From Helicobacter ailurogastricus (lineage in GTDB: Bacteria > Campylobacterota > Campylobacteria > Campylobacterales > Helicobacteraceae): a stretch of DNA of 64,000 nucleotides. Positions 34,178-42,203 of the stretch are shown here, one piece after another. The translations under genes were made by a program, and so were the position numbers. The notes beneath the pieces are model-generated. The model saw only the letters and a program-made list of their open reading frames with translations. It was not told the DNA's origin and made no database searches. Position 1 is the stretch's first letter. Every line of letters starts with the position of its first letter. The stretch lies in contig NZ_CDMG01000004.1 of the NCBI RefSeq assembly GCF_001282945.1, positions 108,582 to 172,581 of the forward strand, written 5' to 3'.

Positions 34178-36049
34178 CTATTCTTTTAAACTTGCTTGAT
34201 AGGTGGCGTGCATTTTATCTAGGGTGCTTAAGATAATGTCTTTGGCTTTGGTGTAAAATTCGGGCAACTCAGCTTGTTTTAAAGGCAAACAAGCCGCGAG
34301 CAAATGCAAACACAGATGAGAGAGCGAGCCCTCAAACAAAAGCCCCACTAAAGGTTGCTTTCTAGTGGTGTCGATGCTCGAGGCGTTGATGTCATCTACT
34401 AAAGCGTAAAGGTCTTTCTTAGTGTTAATGGGGGTGTTTAAGAGCTTTGTTAAAGCCGTTTGAAAGGCGCTAAAATCCTCTTTGGGTGGCCTCAATTTAA
34501 GGGGCTTAAAGGCGTTTTTAATGCGCCTAATGGCTTTGGCTTTGTTTCTCTCTGCAAGCTTTAAATCTTGCGCCCTTATGGGTGTGGTGTTTTCAATAAA
34601 CGCCCCGCTAGAAAGGTTATAGACCTTGTTTTGTCTGTGCGCAAATAGTTGTCCCATTTGTTTAGCCGAGAGCAAAAATAAGCCATCGCTAAAGACTCTT
34701 GTTTTACCAAAATTCGCGCGTACTTCTAGGGTGTTTGGGGGGATTTGTAAGTCCTCTTGGCCATAGTAAGAGCCTTTAGCGTGCTTTGTCTGCCCCTCAA
34801 TGTAGCCACAATCCAGTCCGCACAAAATTAAAGTGTGGCTCAACAAGCTTGCGATTGCCACCCCCGCATTGCCCACAAAGGGTGCGCTAAACTCTACACT
34901 TAAATTCGGGGCCAAATATCCACTGCCACTCCCCCCTCGCATGAACACATACGCTTCTTTAGCGCAACTTAAAGCCTCTGGGTTTAGCATATTGCCACAG
35001 ATTAAAGGCGTGTCGCCTAAGGGTGCGTCCAACAAAACTTCTTTTAAATACCCGATGCGCTCGATTTCAATTTGAAAATCTATGGCTATGCCAGCCCTCT
35101 TTAGCACCTTTAAAGCCGTTCCGCAGCTAAAAACCACCATTTTAGGCGCGTTTTCTTTTAAAAAGGGCAAGAGAGAATCTAAGCTAGGGCCATTGCCAAC
35201 CACGCAAATGGGAAGGTCTATGGATTTGAGGTGTTTAGGTTGAAAAATGGGAGGGTTTGTTTTAAGATTTTCTAGGGTGTTGTTTAAGCCCAGCATTTCA
35301 TCTTCAAAGCTGCCCCACCCTCTGAGCGCGCTTTTCTTGGCTTGATGGAAGCTTTGGGCTTGCTCTTGTGTATTTTCGTTTTTGTAGGGGTCAAATTCTA
35401 GGTGCAAAAAACTATGCGTGATCTTTTTAGTGACAAAGATGTTTTGCAACAAGGCGGGGGGAATTTGCCCCAGAATCAGTACACACGCACTCGGGGGCGT
35501 TGCCTCAAACAAGCGGGCGTAATCAACAAAATAACAGCTGATGCGCCACAAGTCGGGGTGCTCCTCGCACAAATAAAGAGCGTGGAAAAACGCCCCTTGC
35601 TCTAAGAGCAGTGCCAAGCACAGCCCCCCCGCTAAACCATAAAAAATCGTGGGCGGGTAGAAGTTTGCCCCCAAGCGGCATATAGTGCCGCTTTCAGTGG
35701 GGCTTAAATTTAACAGGGCTTGGCAGCCTTCGTTGGTTAAGGGCAAAGATTCAAGCGGGTTTAAAGGGGTGATGTCGTTGTCATCAAGCCGCCATTTGGG
35801 GTTATTTAGCGGGCTTTGCGCCCACTCTTTAGCCAAATTGAGCATTTGGTGTTGCCCCTCAATGCAGGGGAAAAGCAAACTGTGATCGGTTAGGTTTAAA
35901 ACATTGACCCCGCCTTCGTTGCTGAGCAAATTATAAAGCGTGGGAGGGGTTAGAAGTTTGGCATAAAGCTTAGGCAAGCGAGCTTGAAAAAACTTTAAAT
36001 TGTTTTCAAAGCAAGCCTGCATCCTCCCCTCTGCAATCAACCCCTCCAC
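34178..36049 (-). CDS. maf: Motility accessory factor, flagellin glycosyltransferase (DUF115)
   Basis: A 623-residue cytoplasmic protein of the Maf family, which transfers nonulosonic acids (pseudaminic or legionaminic acid) to flagellin. The central DUF115/MAF_flag10 domain shows LPICVVGNGPSLDSLLPFL, VVFSCGTALKVLKRAGI, DFQIEIERIG, FVGNAGVAIASLL and LCGLDCGY. AKGSYYG follows. The start is a GTG five bases after htrA; an ATG at 36022 with GGGGAGG before it is another option. It stands next to htrA on the same strand. A broken synthase of the nonulosonic acid family occurs at the far end of the window. Confidence 0.85.
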   Translation of the reverse strand: MEGLIAEGRMQACFENNLKFFQARLPKLYAKLLTPPTLYNLLSNEGGVNVLNLTDHSLLFPCIEGQHQMLNLAKEWAQSPLNNPKWRLDDNDITPLNPLESLPLTNEGCQALLNLSPTESGTICRLGANFYPPTIFYGLAGGLCLALLLEQGAFFHALYLCEEHPDLWRISCYFVDYARLFEATPPSACVLILGQIPPALLQNIFVTKKITHSFLHLEFDPYKNENTQEQAQSFHQAKKSALRGWGSFEDEMLGLNNTLENLKTNPPIFQPKHLKSIDLPICVVGNGPSLDSLLPFLKENAPKMVVFSCGTALKVLKRAGIAIDFQIEIERIGYLKEVLLDAPLGDTPLICGNMLNPEALSCAKEAYVFMRGGSGSGYLAPNLSVEFSAPFVGNAGVAIASLLSHTLILCGLDCGYIEGQTKHAKGSYYGQEDLQIPPNTLEVRANFGKTRVFSDGLFLLSAKQMGQLFAHRQNKVYNLSSGAFIENTTPIRAQDLKLAERNKAKAIRRIKNAFKPLKLRPPKEDFSAFQTALTKLLNTPINTKKDLYALVDDINASSIDTTRKQPLVGLLFEGSLSHLCLHLLAACLPLKQAELPEFYTKAKDIILSTLDKMHATYQASLKE

Positions 36050-36054
36050 TTGGG

Positions 36055-37482
36055 TTATTTCGCCACGATTTGTTTATAGCCCCGGTTGATGTCAAAGACT
36101 AAAAAGCGTTTAGGGACATTTTTATAGCGACTCAAAGCGCGGTTAAAGTCCTCAATGCTCGTGATGCTGACATTTTCAATTTGCATGATGACATCGCCCT
36201 GTCTAAAGCCTAAATCTTGAGCCTTAGAATTTTCTTTGACCTCTTGCACCAACACGCCGTGGATGTTTTCAGGGATACGGGCTTCTTTGCGCAGTCTAGG
36301 CGTTAGAGTCTCGACTTTTAGCCCGCTAAGTTGCCCGTGCGCGCCCTCGTGGGCGGTGCTGGTTTCTTTCTTATTGGGGTTTTTGCGCTCGGTGAGGACT
36401 AGGCTTGTGGTGTATTCCTTCTTGTTGCGCATGTATTTGATCGTGACGCGTTGGTTGGGTGCCATAGAGCCGATCAAATTACGCAACTCGGCGGAGTTTT
36501 TCACCTTTTTGCCATTAACTTGCATGATCAAGTCCCAAATCATCAGGCCCGCTTTTTTGGCAGGGGAATCTTTTTCAATATTAATGACAATTGCACCCTC
36601 TTGCCCATTGTAGCTAGATTGCAACTCGGAGCTGACATCTTGGATGCCCACGCCCAAATAACCCCTATGGATCGTGCCCGTTTTAATCAGCTGGATGGCG
36701 ATGTGTTTAACTGTGTTTGAGGGAATCGCAAAGCCCACGCCGTGGTTGCCCCCCGTGCGCGATAAAATCGCCGTGTTGATCCCCACAAGGCCGCCACGAC
36801 TGTCAATGAGCGCCCCCCCCGAGTTGCCCGGGTTAATGGCGGCATCGGTTTGGATAAAATTTTCGTAATTGTTGATCCCAATGCTCGTTTTATTGAGTGC
36901 TGAGACGATGCCCTGTGTTACGGTTTCGCCCACGCCAAAGGGGTTGCCGATCGCAAAAACCAAATCTCCCACCAATAAGTCATTGCTGTCAGCAAATTGT
37001 ATGGTTGGTAAGTCGTCTTTATTGATTTTGATCACCGCCAGATCGCTGTCCGCGTCCTTACCCACTAAGGTGGCTACATACTCTTTACTGCTCCCTGGAA
37101 TCGTGACAGAAATTTTATCCGCCCCATCGATGACATGGTTATTGGTGACGATGTAGCCATCTTTGGAGATGATGACACCACTGCCCAGTGCCCTTTCGAC
37201 CCGGTCTTTTGGCACAGAGTTATACAAATCGCCAAAGAATTGTTGAAAAAAGGGGTCATTAAAGATCCCCCCGCTCATAAAATTGCTTTTAATCTTCTTT
37301 TGTGTGGAGATATTCACCACGGCCTTTTTCGCCTCTTTTACGGAGTTGTGGTAAGAATAAATCGTGTTGTTCCCGTTGTGATCCGCTCCCACGCGGTTTT
37401 TCACCTCGGGCATGGTTTGGATATTGATCGACCCTGCCCCTAGTCCCATGGCCAAAGCCACGCTTAACGCTATAAACCTCAT
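36055..37482 (-). CDS. htrA: Serine protease/chaperone HtrA (DegQ-type)
   Basis: A periplasmic and secreted protease, known in H. pylori to cleave E-cadherin and open epithelial junctions. The triad is H116 (TNNHVIDG), D147 (DADSDLAVI) and S221 (NPGNSGGAL), the same numbers as reported for H. pylori HtrA. A signal peptide (residues 1-18) leads; two PDZ domains follow the protease (PDZ1 from about 270, PDZ2 from about 390). Length 475. A run of eight C in the coding region just encodes the conserved Gly-Gly-Ala. It is 49 bases behind the amino-acid permease gene, the same pair as in H. pylori. Confidence 0.97.
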   Translation of the reverse strand: MRFIALSVALAMGLGAGSINIQTMPEVKNRVGADHNGNNTIYSYHNSVKEAKKAVVNISTQKKIKSNFMSGGIFNDPFFQQFFGDLYNSVPKDRVERALGSGVIISKDGYIVTNNHVIDGADKISVTIPGSSKEYVATLVGKDADSDLAVIKINKDDLPTIQFADSNDLLVGDLVFAIGNPFGVGETVTQGIVSALNKTSIGINNYENFIQTDAAINPGNSGGALIDSRGGLVGINTAILSRTGGNHGVGFAIPSNTVKHIAIQLIKTGTIHRGYLGVGIQDVSSELQSSYNGQEGAIVINIEKDSPAKKAGLMIWDLIMQVNGKKVKNSAELRNLIGSMAPNQRVTIKYMRNKKEYTTSLVLTERKNPNKKETSTAHEGAHGQLSGLKVETLTPRLRKEARIPENIHGVLVQEVKENSKAQDLGFRQGDVIMQIENVSITSIEDFNRALSRYKNVPKRFLVFDINRGYKQIVAK

Positions 37483-37531
37483 CGCTGTCCTTTAAATTTA
37501 AGTATTTTTGCCCAGTATAGCCAAACTTTGT

Positions 37532-38944
37532 TTAAGCCCCCCATTTGTCCTTAGTGAGGTAGTAGCCCAAATAGCATAAAAGGGTGTAGCCAATCGTTAA
37601 ATACGCCCCGATGCGTTGCTCTGGGTCCATATACGCCCCTACAATCCCCACAATCGATCCGCTGATGCCCACCAGCTGGATTAAGGGTAAAAAAGGCGCG
37701 CGATAAGGCAAGTCGTCTAAGGATTTGCCCGAAGCCACAAATTGTTTTCGAAAGTTATACTGCGCCACGCTCACGCTGATCCACACGATGATCACGCTAA
37801 AACTGATGATGTTGATGAGCGATTCGATGATCTTTTCAGGCGCGTAGGCTTGGGTGAACATGCCAAGCAAGGTAAAACCCATGGATAAATACATCGCATA
37901 AATGGGCGTGCCCTGTTTGTTGAGTTTGGCAAAAATGGGGGGAAACATCTTTTTTTGCGCCAAGCCATAGACCATACGGCTAGAGGCATAAACCCCAGAG
38001 TTTGCCGTGGATAAAATCGCTGTGATGATGACAAAATTCATCACATCGGCAGCATAAGGAACCCCTGTACCAATCAAGGGCAGGGGGATACGCTCTAAGG
38101 TGCTCACAAAGGGGCTTTTAGCGATGCTCGAGTCTGTCATGGGCAAAAAGACAGAGATCACCACCACCGACCCTAAAAAGAAAAACACAATCCGCCACAA
38201 AGTCGCCTTAATGGCCTTAGGCATCGCCACGCTCGGGTTTTTTGCCTCCCCTGCTGCCACGCCTACAATCTCGGTACCTGTGTAGGCAAAGATCACGGCC
38301 AAAATCACCCCAAAGACCCCCATTGCCCCCTTGGGGAAAAACCCTGCCTCTAGCCCTAATTTTGGGTTAGCCTGCGCCATGTAAAAATTTGCCCACACCG
38401 AGCTAAAGCCGTGCAAGTGGATTTGATAAACAATCCCCACAACGCCCAAGACGATGAAAATAAAGACCGCCAAAACCTTAATGGACGCTAAAAAAAACTC
38501 CCCCTCAGCAAAGATTTTCACCGAAAAGGCGTTGAGTAAAAAGATCAACACAATACAGCCCATGACAAAGTAATACACGGGCACATGAGGAAACCATCTT
38601 TGCATGAGCAAGCCCACAGCGATGTACTCCACCGCCACCGTGATGACCCAGCCCACCCAATACATCCAAAAGACCATATAGCCTGTCGCCGGCCCGATAA
38701 AACGGCCCGCATAATCGCCAAAGCTGCCCGTGGTGGGATACACACTTGCCAGCTCTCCCAAAGACAAAATGATCGCATACACAATCACCCCACCCACCAT
38801 GTAGGCAATCAATGTCCCTAAAGGCCCGGCGTTGGCGATGTTGCCCCCCGTGCCCACAAATAACCCCGTGCCAATCGTCCCGCCAAGCGCGATCATCAAC
38901 AATTGGCGTACTTTAATGCCCCGACCTAAATGTTCGTTTTCCAC
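37532..38944 (-). CDS. Amino acid permease (APC family)
   Basis: A 470-residue transporter with twelve hydrophobic segments. The APC signature region is at the N-terminus: RGIKVRQLLMIALGGTIGTGLFVGTG, GPLGTLIAYMVGG and GELASVYPTTGSFGDYA. YTGTEIVGVAAGEAKNP in the middle is typical of the amino-acid permease group that includes LysP and RocE. The substrate (basic amino acid most likely) is not proven. It neighbours htrA as in H. pylori, where this gene is called rocE. An uptake system for arginine would feed SpeA, but that is inference. A hairpin lies in its leader. Confidence 0.88.
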   Translation of the reverse strand: MENEHLGRGIKVRQLLMIALGGTIGTGLFVGTGGNIANAGPLGTLIAYMVGGVIVYAIILSLGELASVYPTTGSFGDYAGRFIGPATGYMVFWMYWVGWVITVAVEYIAVGLLMQRWFPHVPVYYFVMGCIVLIFLLNAFSVKIFAEGEFFLASIKVLAVFIFIVLGVVGIVYQIHLHGFSSVWANFYMAQANPKLGLEAGFFPKGAMGVFGVILAVIFAYTGTEIVGVAAGEAKNPSVAMPKAIKATLWRIVFFFLGSVVVISVFLPMTDSSIAKSPFVSTLERIPLPLIGTGVPYAADVMNFVIITAILSTANSGVYASSRMVYGLAQKKMFPPIFAKLNKQGTPIYAMYLSMGFTLLGMFTQAYAPEKIIESLINIISFSVIIVWISVSVAQYNFRKQFVASGKSLDDLPYRAPFLPLIQLVGISGSIVGIVGAYMDPEQRIGAYLTIGYTLLCYLGYYLTKDKWGA

Positions 38945-38963
38945 AGACTTCCTTTCATCCCCT

Positions 38964-38993
38964 CTTTAAAACGCCGCCCGCGCCGTTTTAAAG
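38964..38993. terminator. 10-bp inverted repeat before the permease gene
   Basis: CTTTAAAACG (38964-38973) and CGTTTTAAAG (38984-38993) pair perfectly around a 10-base C/G-rich loop. It lies between the CopD-like gene stop and the permease start, 20 bases before the latter, so it may end the first transcript or structure the second leader. Confidence 0.4.
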
Positions 38994-39064
38994 CCGCCTC
39001 AAAAAGGAGTGCCACACGCTCAAGTCTAAATAATGGGGGGGTAAAGAAGTGTAAAGGGAGCACA

Positions 39065-39502
39065 TTAGGCGTACCACATCAGCTTGGCGCACACGATGAT
39101 GAGCCCCCCTAAAATGAGGACGCTCGGGTGTATGATTTTCTCAAGGGGGTTCTTTTTGTTTAAGAATTTGCAAGTTAAAGCGATCCCCACCATCACAAAA
39201 ATCCCACATGCAAAGCAAATTTTTAACATCAAAACCTTTTGAAAGGGGGTTTCAAAGTAGCCCTTATCGCCCCCGATATATTGGCTCACCATCATCCCCC
39301 CCGTGATCAATAGCAAGAGCACGCAAATGGGCATGATTTTCACCGCCCGCTGGCCGATCCCCTGCGCCGCCTTGCTGGCGATCTCATCCCCGTAAAGCTT
39401 TTTGACATTAGGCAAAATCAGCACATCAAAGAAAAGATAGCCAATAAAGATCACGGCACAGGATAAATGAATCACCAAGACATAAGGATAAATTGCAGCC
39501 AT
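39065..39502 (-). CDS. CopD-like integral membrane protein
   Basis: A 145-residue protein with four membrane helices. The first (YVLVIHLSCAVIFIGYLFFDVLI) and the last (HPSVLILGGLIIVCAKLMWY) carry histidines, as do CopD/YebZ-like and related haem- or copper-associated families. The loop with KAAQGIGQRAVKIMP is cytoplasmic. Function is unknown; similarity to CopD is on pattern only. It is an isolated gene 49 bases upstream (in transcription order, after sppA). Confidence 0.55.
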   Translation of the reverse strand: MAAIYPYVLVIHLSCAVIFIGYLFFDVLILPNVKKLYGDEIASKAAQGIGQRAVKIMPICVLLLLITGGMMVSQYIGGDKGYFETPFQKVLMLKICFACGIFVMVGIALTCKFLNKKNPLEKIIHPSVLILGGLIIVCAKLMWYA

Positions 39503-39551
39503 AGGCGACCTTTTAAGATTAAATCAAACCCCCCATTGTAGCCTAACTTGG

Positions 39552-40424
39552 CTAATGAAGTCCAACCCCCAAATACCGCCCCAAAACTTGCGTGCTGGAT
39601 TGCAAGAATTTGTCCATGAGTCGCTCAAAGCGATCTTTTTGCAGCCAAATGGGGGTTTTGACATGGCTTAAAGACTGCAAGGCTTTAATGGCCTGGTTGT
39701 AAGTGCCTACATGGTCGATGAGGTGCAAATCTAGGGCTTCTTTGGCGTTAAAAATCTTGCCCTCAGCAAAATCAGGGGCGTTTTTGACATCTAGCTTACG
39801 CGCCTTAGCCACATCGCCCACAAACATTTGATACTCTTGATCGAGCAGGCGATCCAAGTATTGCTTTTCTTTATCCGTCCAAGCCCGCGTAAAAGTGCCC
39901 ACTTCTTTATAGGCCCCCTTAGCCAGCCCCTGTGATTTGATGCCGACTTTGTCCATGAGAGCTTGTATATTCACCCCGCTAAAGATCACACCAATAGAGC
40001 CCACAAGCGCGCCCCTATTGGCGTAAATCGTGTTGGCCGCCATCCCTGCGTAATAGCTCCCGCTTGCCATCACGCCCTGGGCGTAAGCCACGATGGGTAT
40101 TTTTTTTCTAAGTTCCGTGAGCAAGTCGTTTAACTCCACACTGGCACTAATGCTCCCTCCCGGCGAGTCGATGAGTAAAAGCACGCCCTTAACGCTGGGG
40201 TTTGCTAAAACTTGTTGCACCTGTGCCCTTAAACTCTCGCTTTCAAAAATGGGCCCATAGAGGTAAATTTTAGCCAGATTGGGCGAGGGGGTTTGTGTGC
40301 TCTCTTTGCTCACAAACACAAACAGCACAATTAAAATCAATACAACCGCTTTAAAATAACGGGTGATGAAGTCTAGGGGGGTGGTGAAAACCTTTGCCAA
40401 CTTGGCGAGCATGACAAACTCCAT
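39552..40424 (-). CDS. sppA: Signal peptide peptidase SppA (S49 family)
   Basis: A membrane-anchored protease degrading cleaved signal peptides. One N-terminal helix (VVLILIVLFVFV) anchors a periplasmic S49 domain. Ser in GVMASGSYYAGMAAN and Lys in GAYKEVGTFTRAWT form the Ser-Lys dyad; LLLIDSPGGSISAS is the oligomer-forming segment. Its length (290) is that of the short, single-domain SppA, which works as an oligomer. The start ATG at 40424 has a weak ribosome site; ATG at 40412 is possible too. Confidence 0.93.
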   Translation of the reverse strand: MEFVMLAKLAKVFTTPLDFITRYFKAVVLILIVLFVFVSKESTQTPSPNLAKIYLYGPIFESESLRAQVQQVLANPSVKGVLLLIDSPGGSISASVELNDLLTELRKKIPIVAYAQGVMASGSYYAGMAANTIYANRGALVGSIGVIFSGVNIQALMDKVGIKSQGLAKGAYKEVGTFTRAWTDKEKQYLDRLLDQEYQMFVGDVAKARKLDVKNAPDFAEGKIFNAKEALDLHLIDHVGTYNQAIKALQSLSHVKTPIWLQKDRFERLMDKFLQSSTQVLGRYLGVGLH

Positions 40425-40496
40425 AAAGGGGATAAATCCCCTTATTATACTACCTTAAATGAAAGTGTGTTATAAACTTGACAAAAAAGAAATGCG

Positions 40497-40724
40497 ATGG
40501 CGTGCAAGTTTTGCCCTAAAATTAGGCGGGGTGATTTGTTGTTTATTGTCGTGGCGGGGGTAGCTTTTTATGGGGTTTATAGCTATCAAATGCGTCAGGT
40601 CCAACAGGCGCAAGAAAAGCGGGCGCAAGATTTTAAGAAATTGCAAGAGTCTTGCGTGCTCAACCACGACAAAAAGGCATGTCAAGAAGTTTTTAGGCCG
40701 GGCTCTAGCGCACCGCAAAGGTAG
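40497..40724 (+). CDS. Small single-helix membrane protein, unknown function
   Basis: 75 residues with a short N-terminus containing a CxxC (ACKFCPKIRRG), one membrane helix (LLFIVVAGVAFYGVYSY) and a charged, helical tail (QQAQEKRAQDFKKLQES) with two further Cys (SCVLNHDKKACQ). I do not recognise it. It begins at ATG 40497, divergent from sppA, and the MFS gene starts 3 bases after its stop, which argues that it is truly expressed. Confidence 0.6.
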   Translation: MACKFCPKIRRGDLLFIVVAGVAFYGVYSYQMRQVQQAQEKRAQDFKKLQESCVLNHDKKACQEVFRPGSSAPQR

Positions 40725-40727
40725 TTC

Positions 40728-42089
40728 ATGTTGCAAAAAATTCTCCCGCTTGTGTTTGTGTCTTCCTTGCGCTTTTTGGGGTTGTTTATTGTCTTGCCCG
40801 TGATCTCTTTATACGCTGTGGGCTTTAAAGCTTCGGCGATGATGATGGGCTTGGCTGTGGGCGGGGCGTATCTCACGCAAATTTTATGCCAAACCCCCAT
40901 AGGCATTTTAAGCGACCAGTACAGCCGTAAAAAGGTCGTGTTGTGGTGCTTGGGGGTGTTTAGTGTGGGCTCTTTGCTTTGCTTTCTTGCCCACAATATC
41001 CAAACCCTTGTTTTGGGGCGCTTGATTCAGGGCATGGGGGCGATGGGGGGGGTTTTAAGCGCGATGATCGCCGACCTTGTGGAAGAAGAGAAACGCACGC
41101 ACGCCATGGCGATGATGGGGGCGGGGATTTTCTTTAGCTTCACAGTGGCGATGGTGATTGGCCCTAGCATTGGGATGCACTTTGGGGTGCAATGGCTCTT
41201 CATGCTCACCACCCTTTTAAGCCTATCGTCCATGCTTTTAATGGCCCTAAAAGTCCCCGAACCGCCTAAGATTGTCTATACCCTCAAAGAAAAACCCCGC
41301 TTGCTGGATGCCTTAAAAGACAAGGATATTTTTATCATCAATAGTTGCTCTTTTTTTGAAAAGTGCTTGATGACCTTGATTTTTGTTTTGATCCCCCTAG
41401 CCCTTGTGCATGAGTTTAAAATGGATAAGGGGGTGCTTTGGAAAATCTACACAGCCGGGGCTTTGCTTGGCATGGTGAGCATGGCCCCTGCGGCCATCAT
41501 TGCCGAGAAATTCCACAAGGCTAAGGGAGTGCTGCTTGGGGGCGTGTTTTTATTCTTGATCGCTTATGCTTGTTTAGCCTACGCCGATCGGCATTTAGGC
41601 TCGCCCACGACTTGGCTTTTTATCTTTGGGATCATGTGCTTTTTTGCGGGCTTTGGCACGCTTGAGCCCATCATGCAATCTTTGGCGAGTAAATTTGCTA
41701 AGGCACACCAAAGAGGGCTAGTGCTTGGCATGTTTGTTTCGTATGGCTATGTAGGGTCGTTTGTGGGGGGAATGTTGGGTGGGATGGGTTACACTTATTT
41801 AGGCGTGGAGAAGGTGGCGATCCTTGTGGTCGTGGTGTGTGTGCTGTGGTTGGGGCTTGTAAGCCTGCTGAGTAATCCTGGCCAGCAAAAAAATGTCTAT
41901 TTCCCCCTAGATGCCTTCGATCGAGAGAAATTTAAAGCCATTGAAGAGCAAGCGGGCATCATTGAGTGGTACATCAACGAGAGCCAAAACACCATCATCG
42001 TTAAGTACGATGTTTTGCACATCAGCCAAGAGCAGATCATAGAGCTTTCTGTAGCGTTTAGAAAAGGCGCGCAGAGCGGCATTTATTGA
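40728..42089 (+). CDS. MFS drug/metabolite efflux transporter with C-terminal soluble domain
   Basis: A 453-residue major facilitator with twelve membrane helices over residues 1-385. Motif A is GILSDQYSRKKVV and motif C-like Gly/Pro residues lie in helix 5 (VAMVIGPSIGMHFG). After the last helix comes an added cytoplasmic region of about 65 residues (YFPLDAFDREKF, GIIEWYINESQNTIIVKYDVLHISQEQI), resembling a small ferredoxin-like alpha/beta fold. Substrate unknown. Two very long poly-G runs begin two bases after its stop. Confidence 0.85.
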   Translation: MLQKILPLVFVSSLRFLGLFIVLPVISLYAVGFKASAMMMGLAVGGAYLTQILCQTPIGILSDQYSRKKVVLWCLGVFSVGSLLCFLAHNIQTLVLGRLIQGMGAMGGVLSAMIADLVEEEKRTHAMAMMGAGIFFSFTVAMVIGPSIGMHFGVQWLFMLTTLLSLSSMLLMALKVPEPPKIVYTLKEKPRLLDALKDKDIFIINSCSFFEKCLMTLIFVLIPLALVHEFKMDKGVLWKIYTAGALLGMVSMAPAAIIAEKFHKAKGVLLGGVFLFLIAYACLAYADRHLGSPTTWLFIFGIMCFFAGFGTLEPIMQSLASKFAKAHQRGLVLGMFVSYGYVGSFVGGMLGGMGYTYLGVEKVAILVVVVCVLWLGLVSLLSNPGQQKNVYFPLDAFDREKFKAIEEQAGIIEWYINESQNTIIVKYDVLHISQEQIIELSVAFRKGAQSGIY

Positions 42090-42091
42090 CT

Positions 42092-42137
42092 GGGGGGGGG
42101 GGGGGGGATTTTTTTTTTGTGGGGGGGGGGGGGGGGG
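42092..42137 (+). repeat. Consecutive homopolymer tracts G16, T10 and G17
   Basis: Sixteen G (42092-42107), an A, ten T (42109-42118), GT, and seventeen G (42121-42137) fill the space behind the MFS gene. Tracts of this length slip readily in Helicobacter. They end about 32 bases before the -10 box of the lipoprotein gene. Exact lengths may be affected by sequencing error. Confidence 0.85.
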
Positions 42138-42168
42138 AATATTTAAGTTTTATCAAGTTTCCCTAAAG

Positions 42169-42174
42169 TAAAAT
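42169..42174 (+). promoter_or_regulatory. Predicted -10 box of the lipoprotein gene
   Basis: TAAAAT lies 30 bases before the ATG. Upstream A/T-rich sequence and then the G17 tract would cover the -35/UP-element region. Confidence 0.5.
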
Positions 42175-42203
42175 CGACTTTTATTTTTGAGAAAAGGGAA
42201 TGT

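Noticed and set aside
36803..36811. Run of eight C in htrA
   Set aside because: It encodes the invariant Gly-Gly-Ala after the catalytic Ser; composition is explained by the protein.
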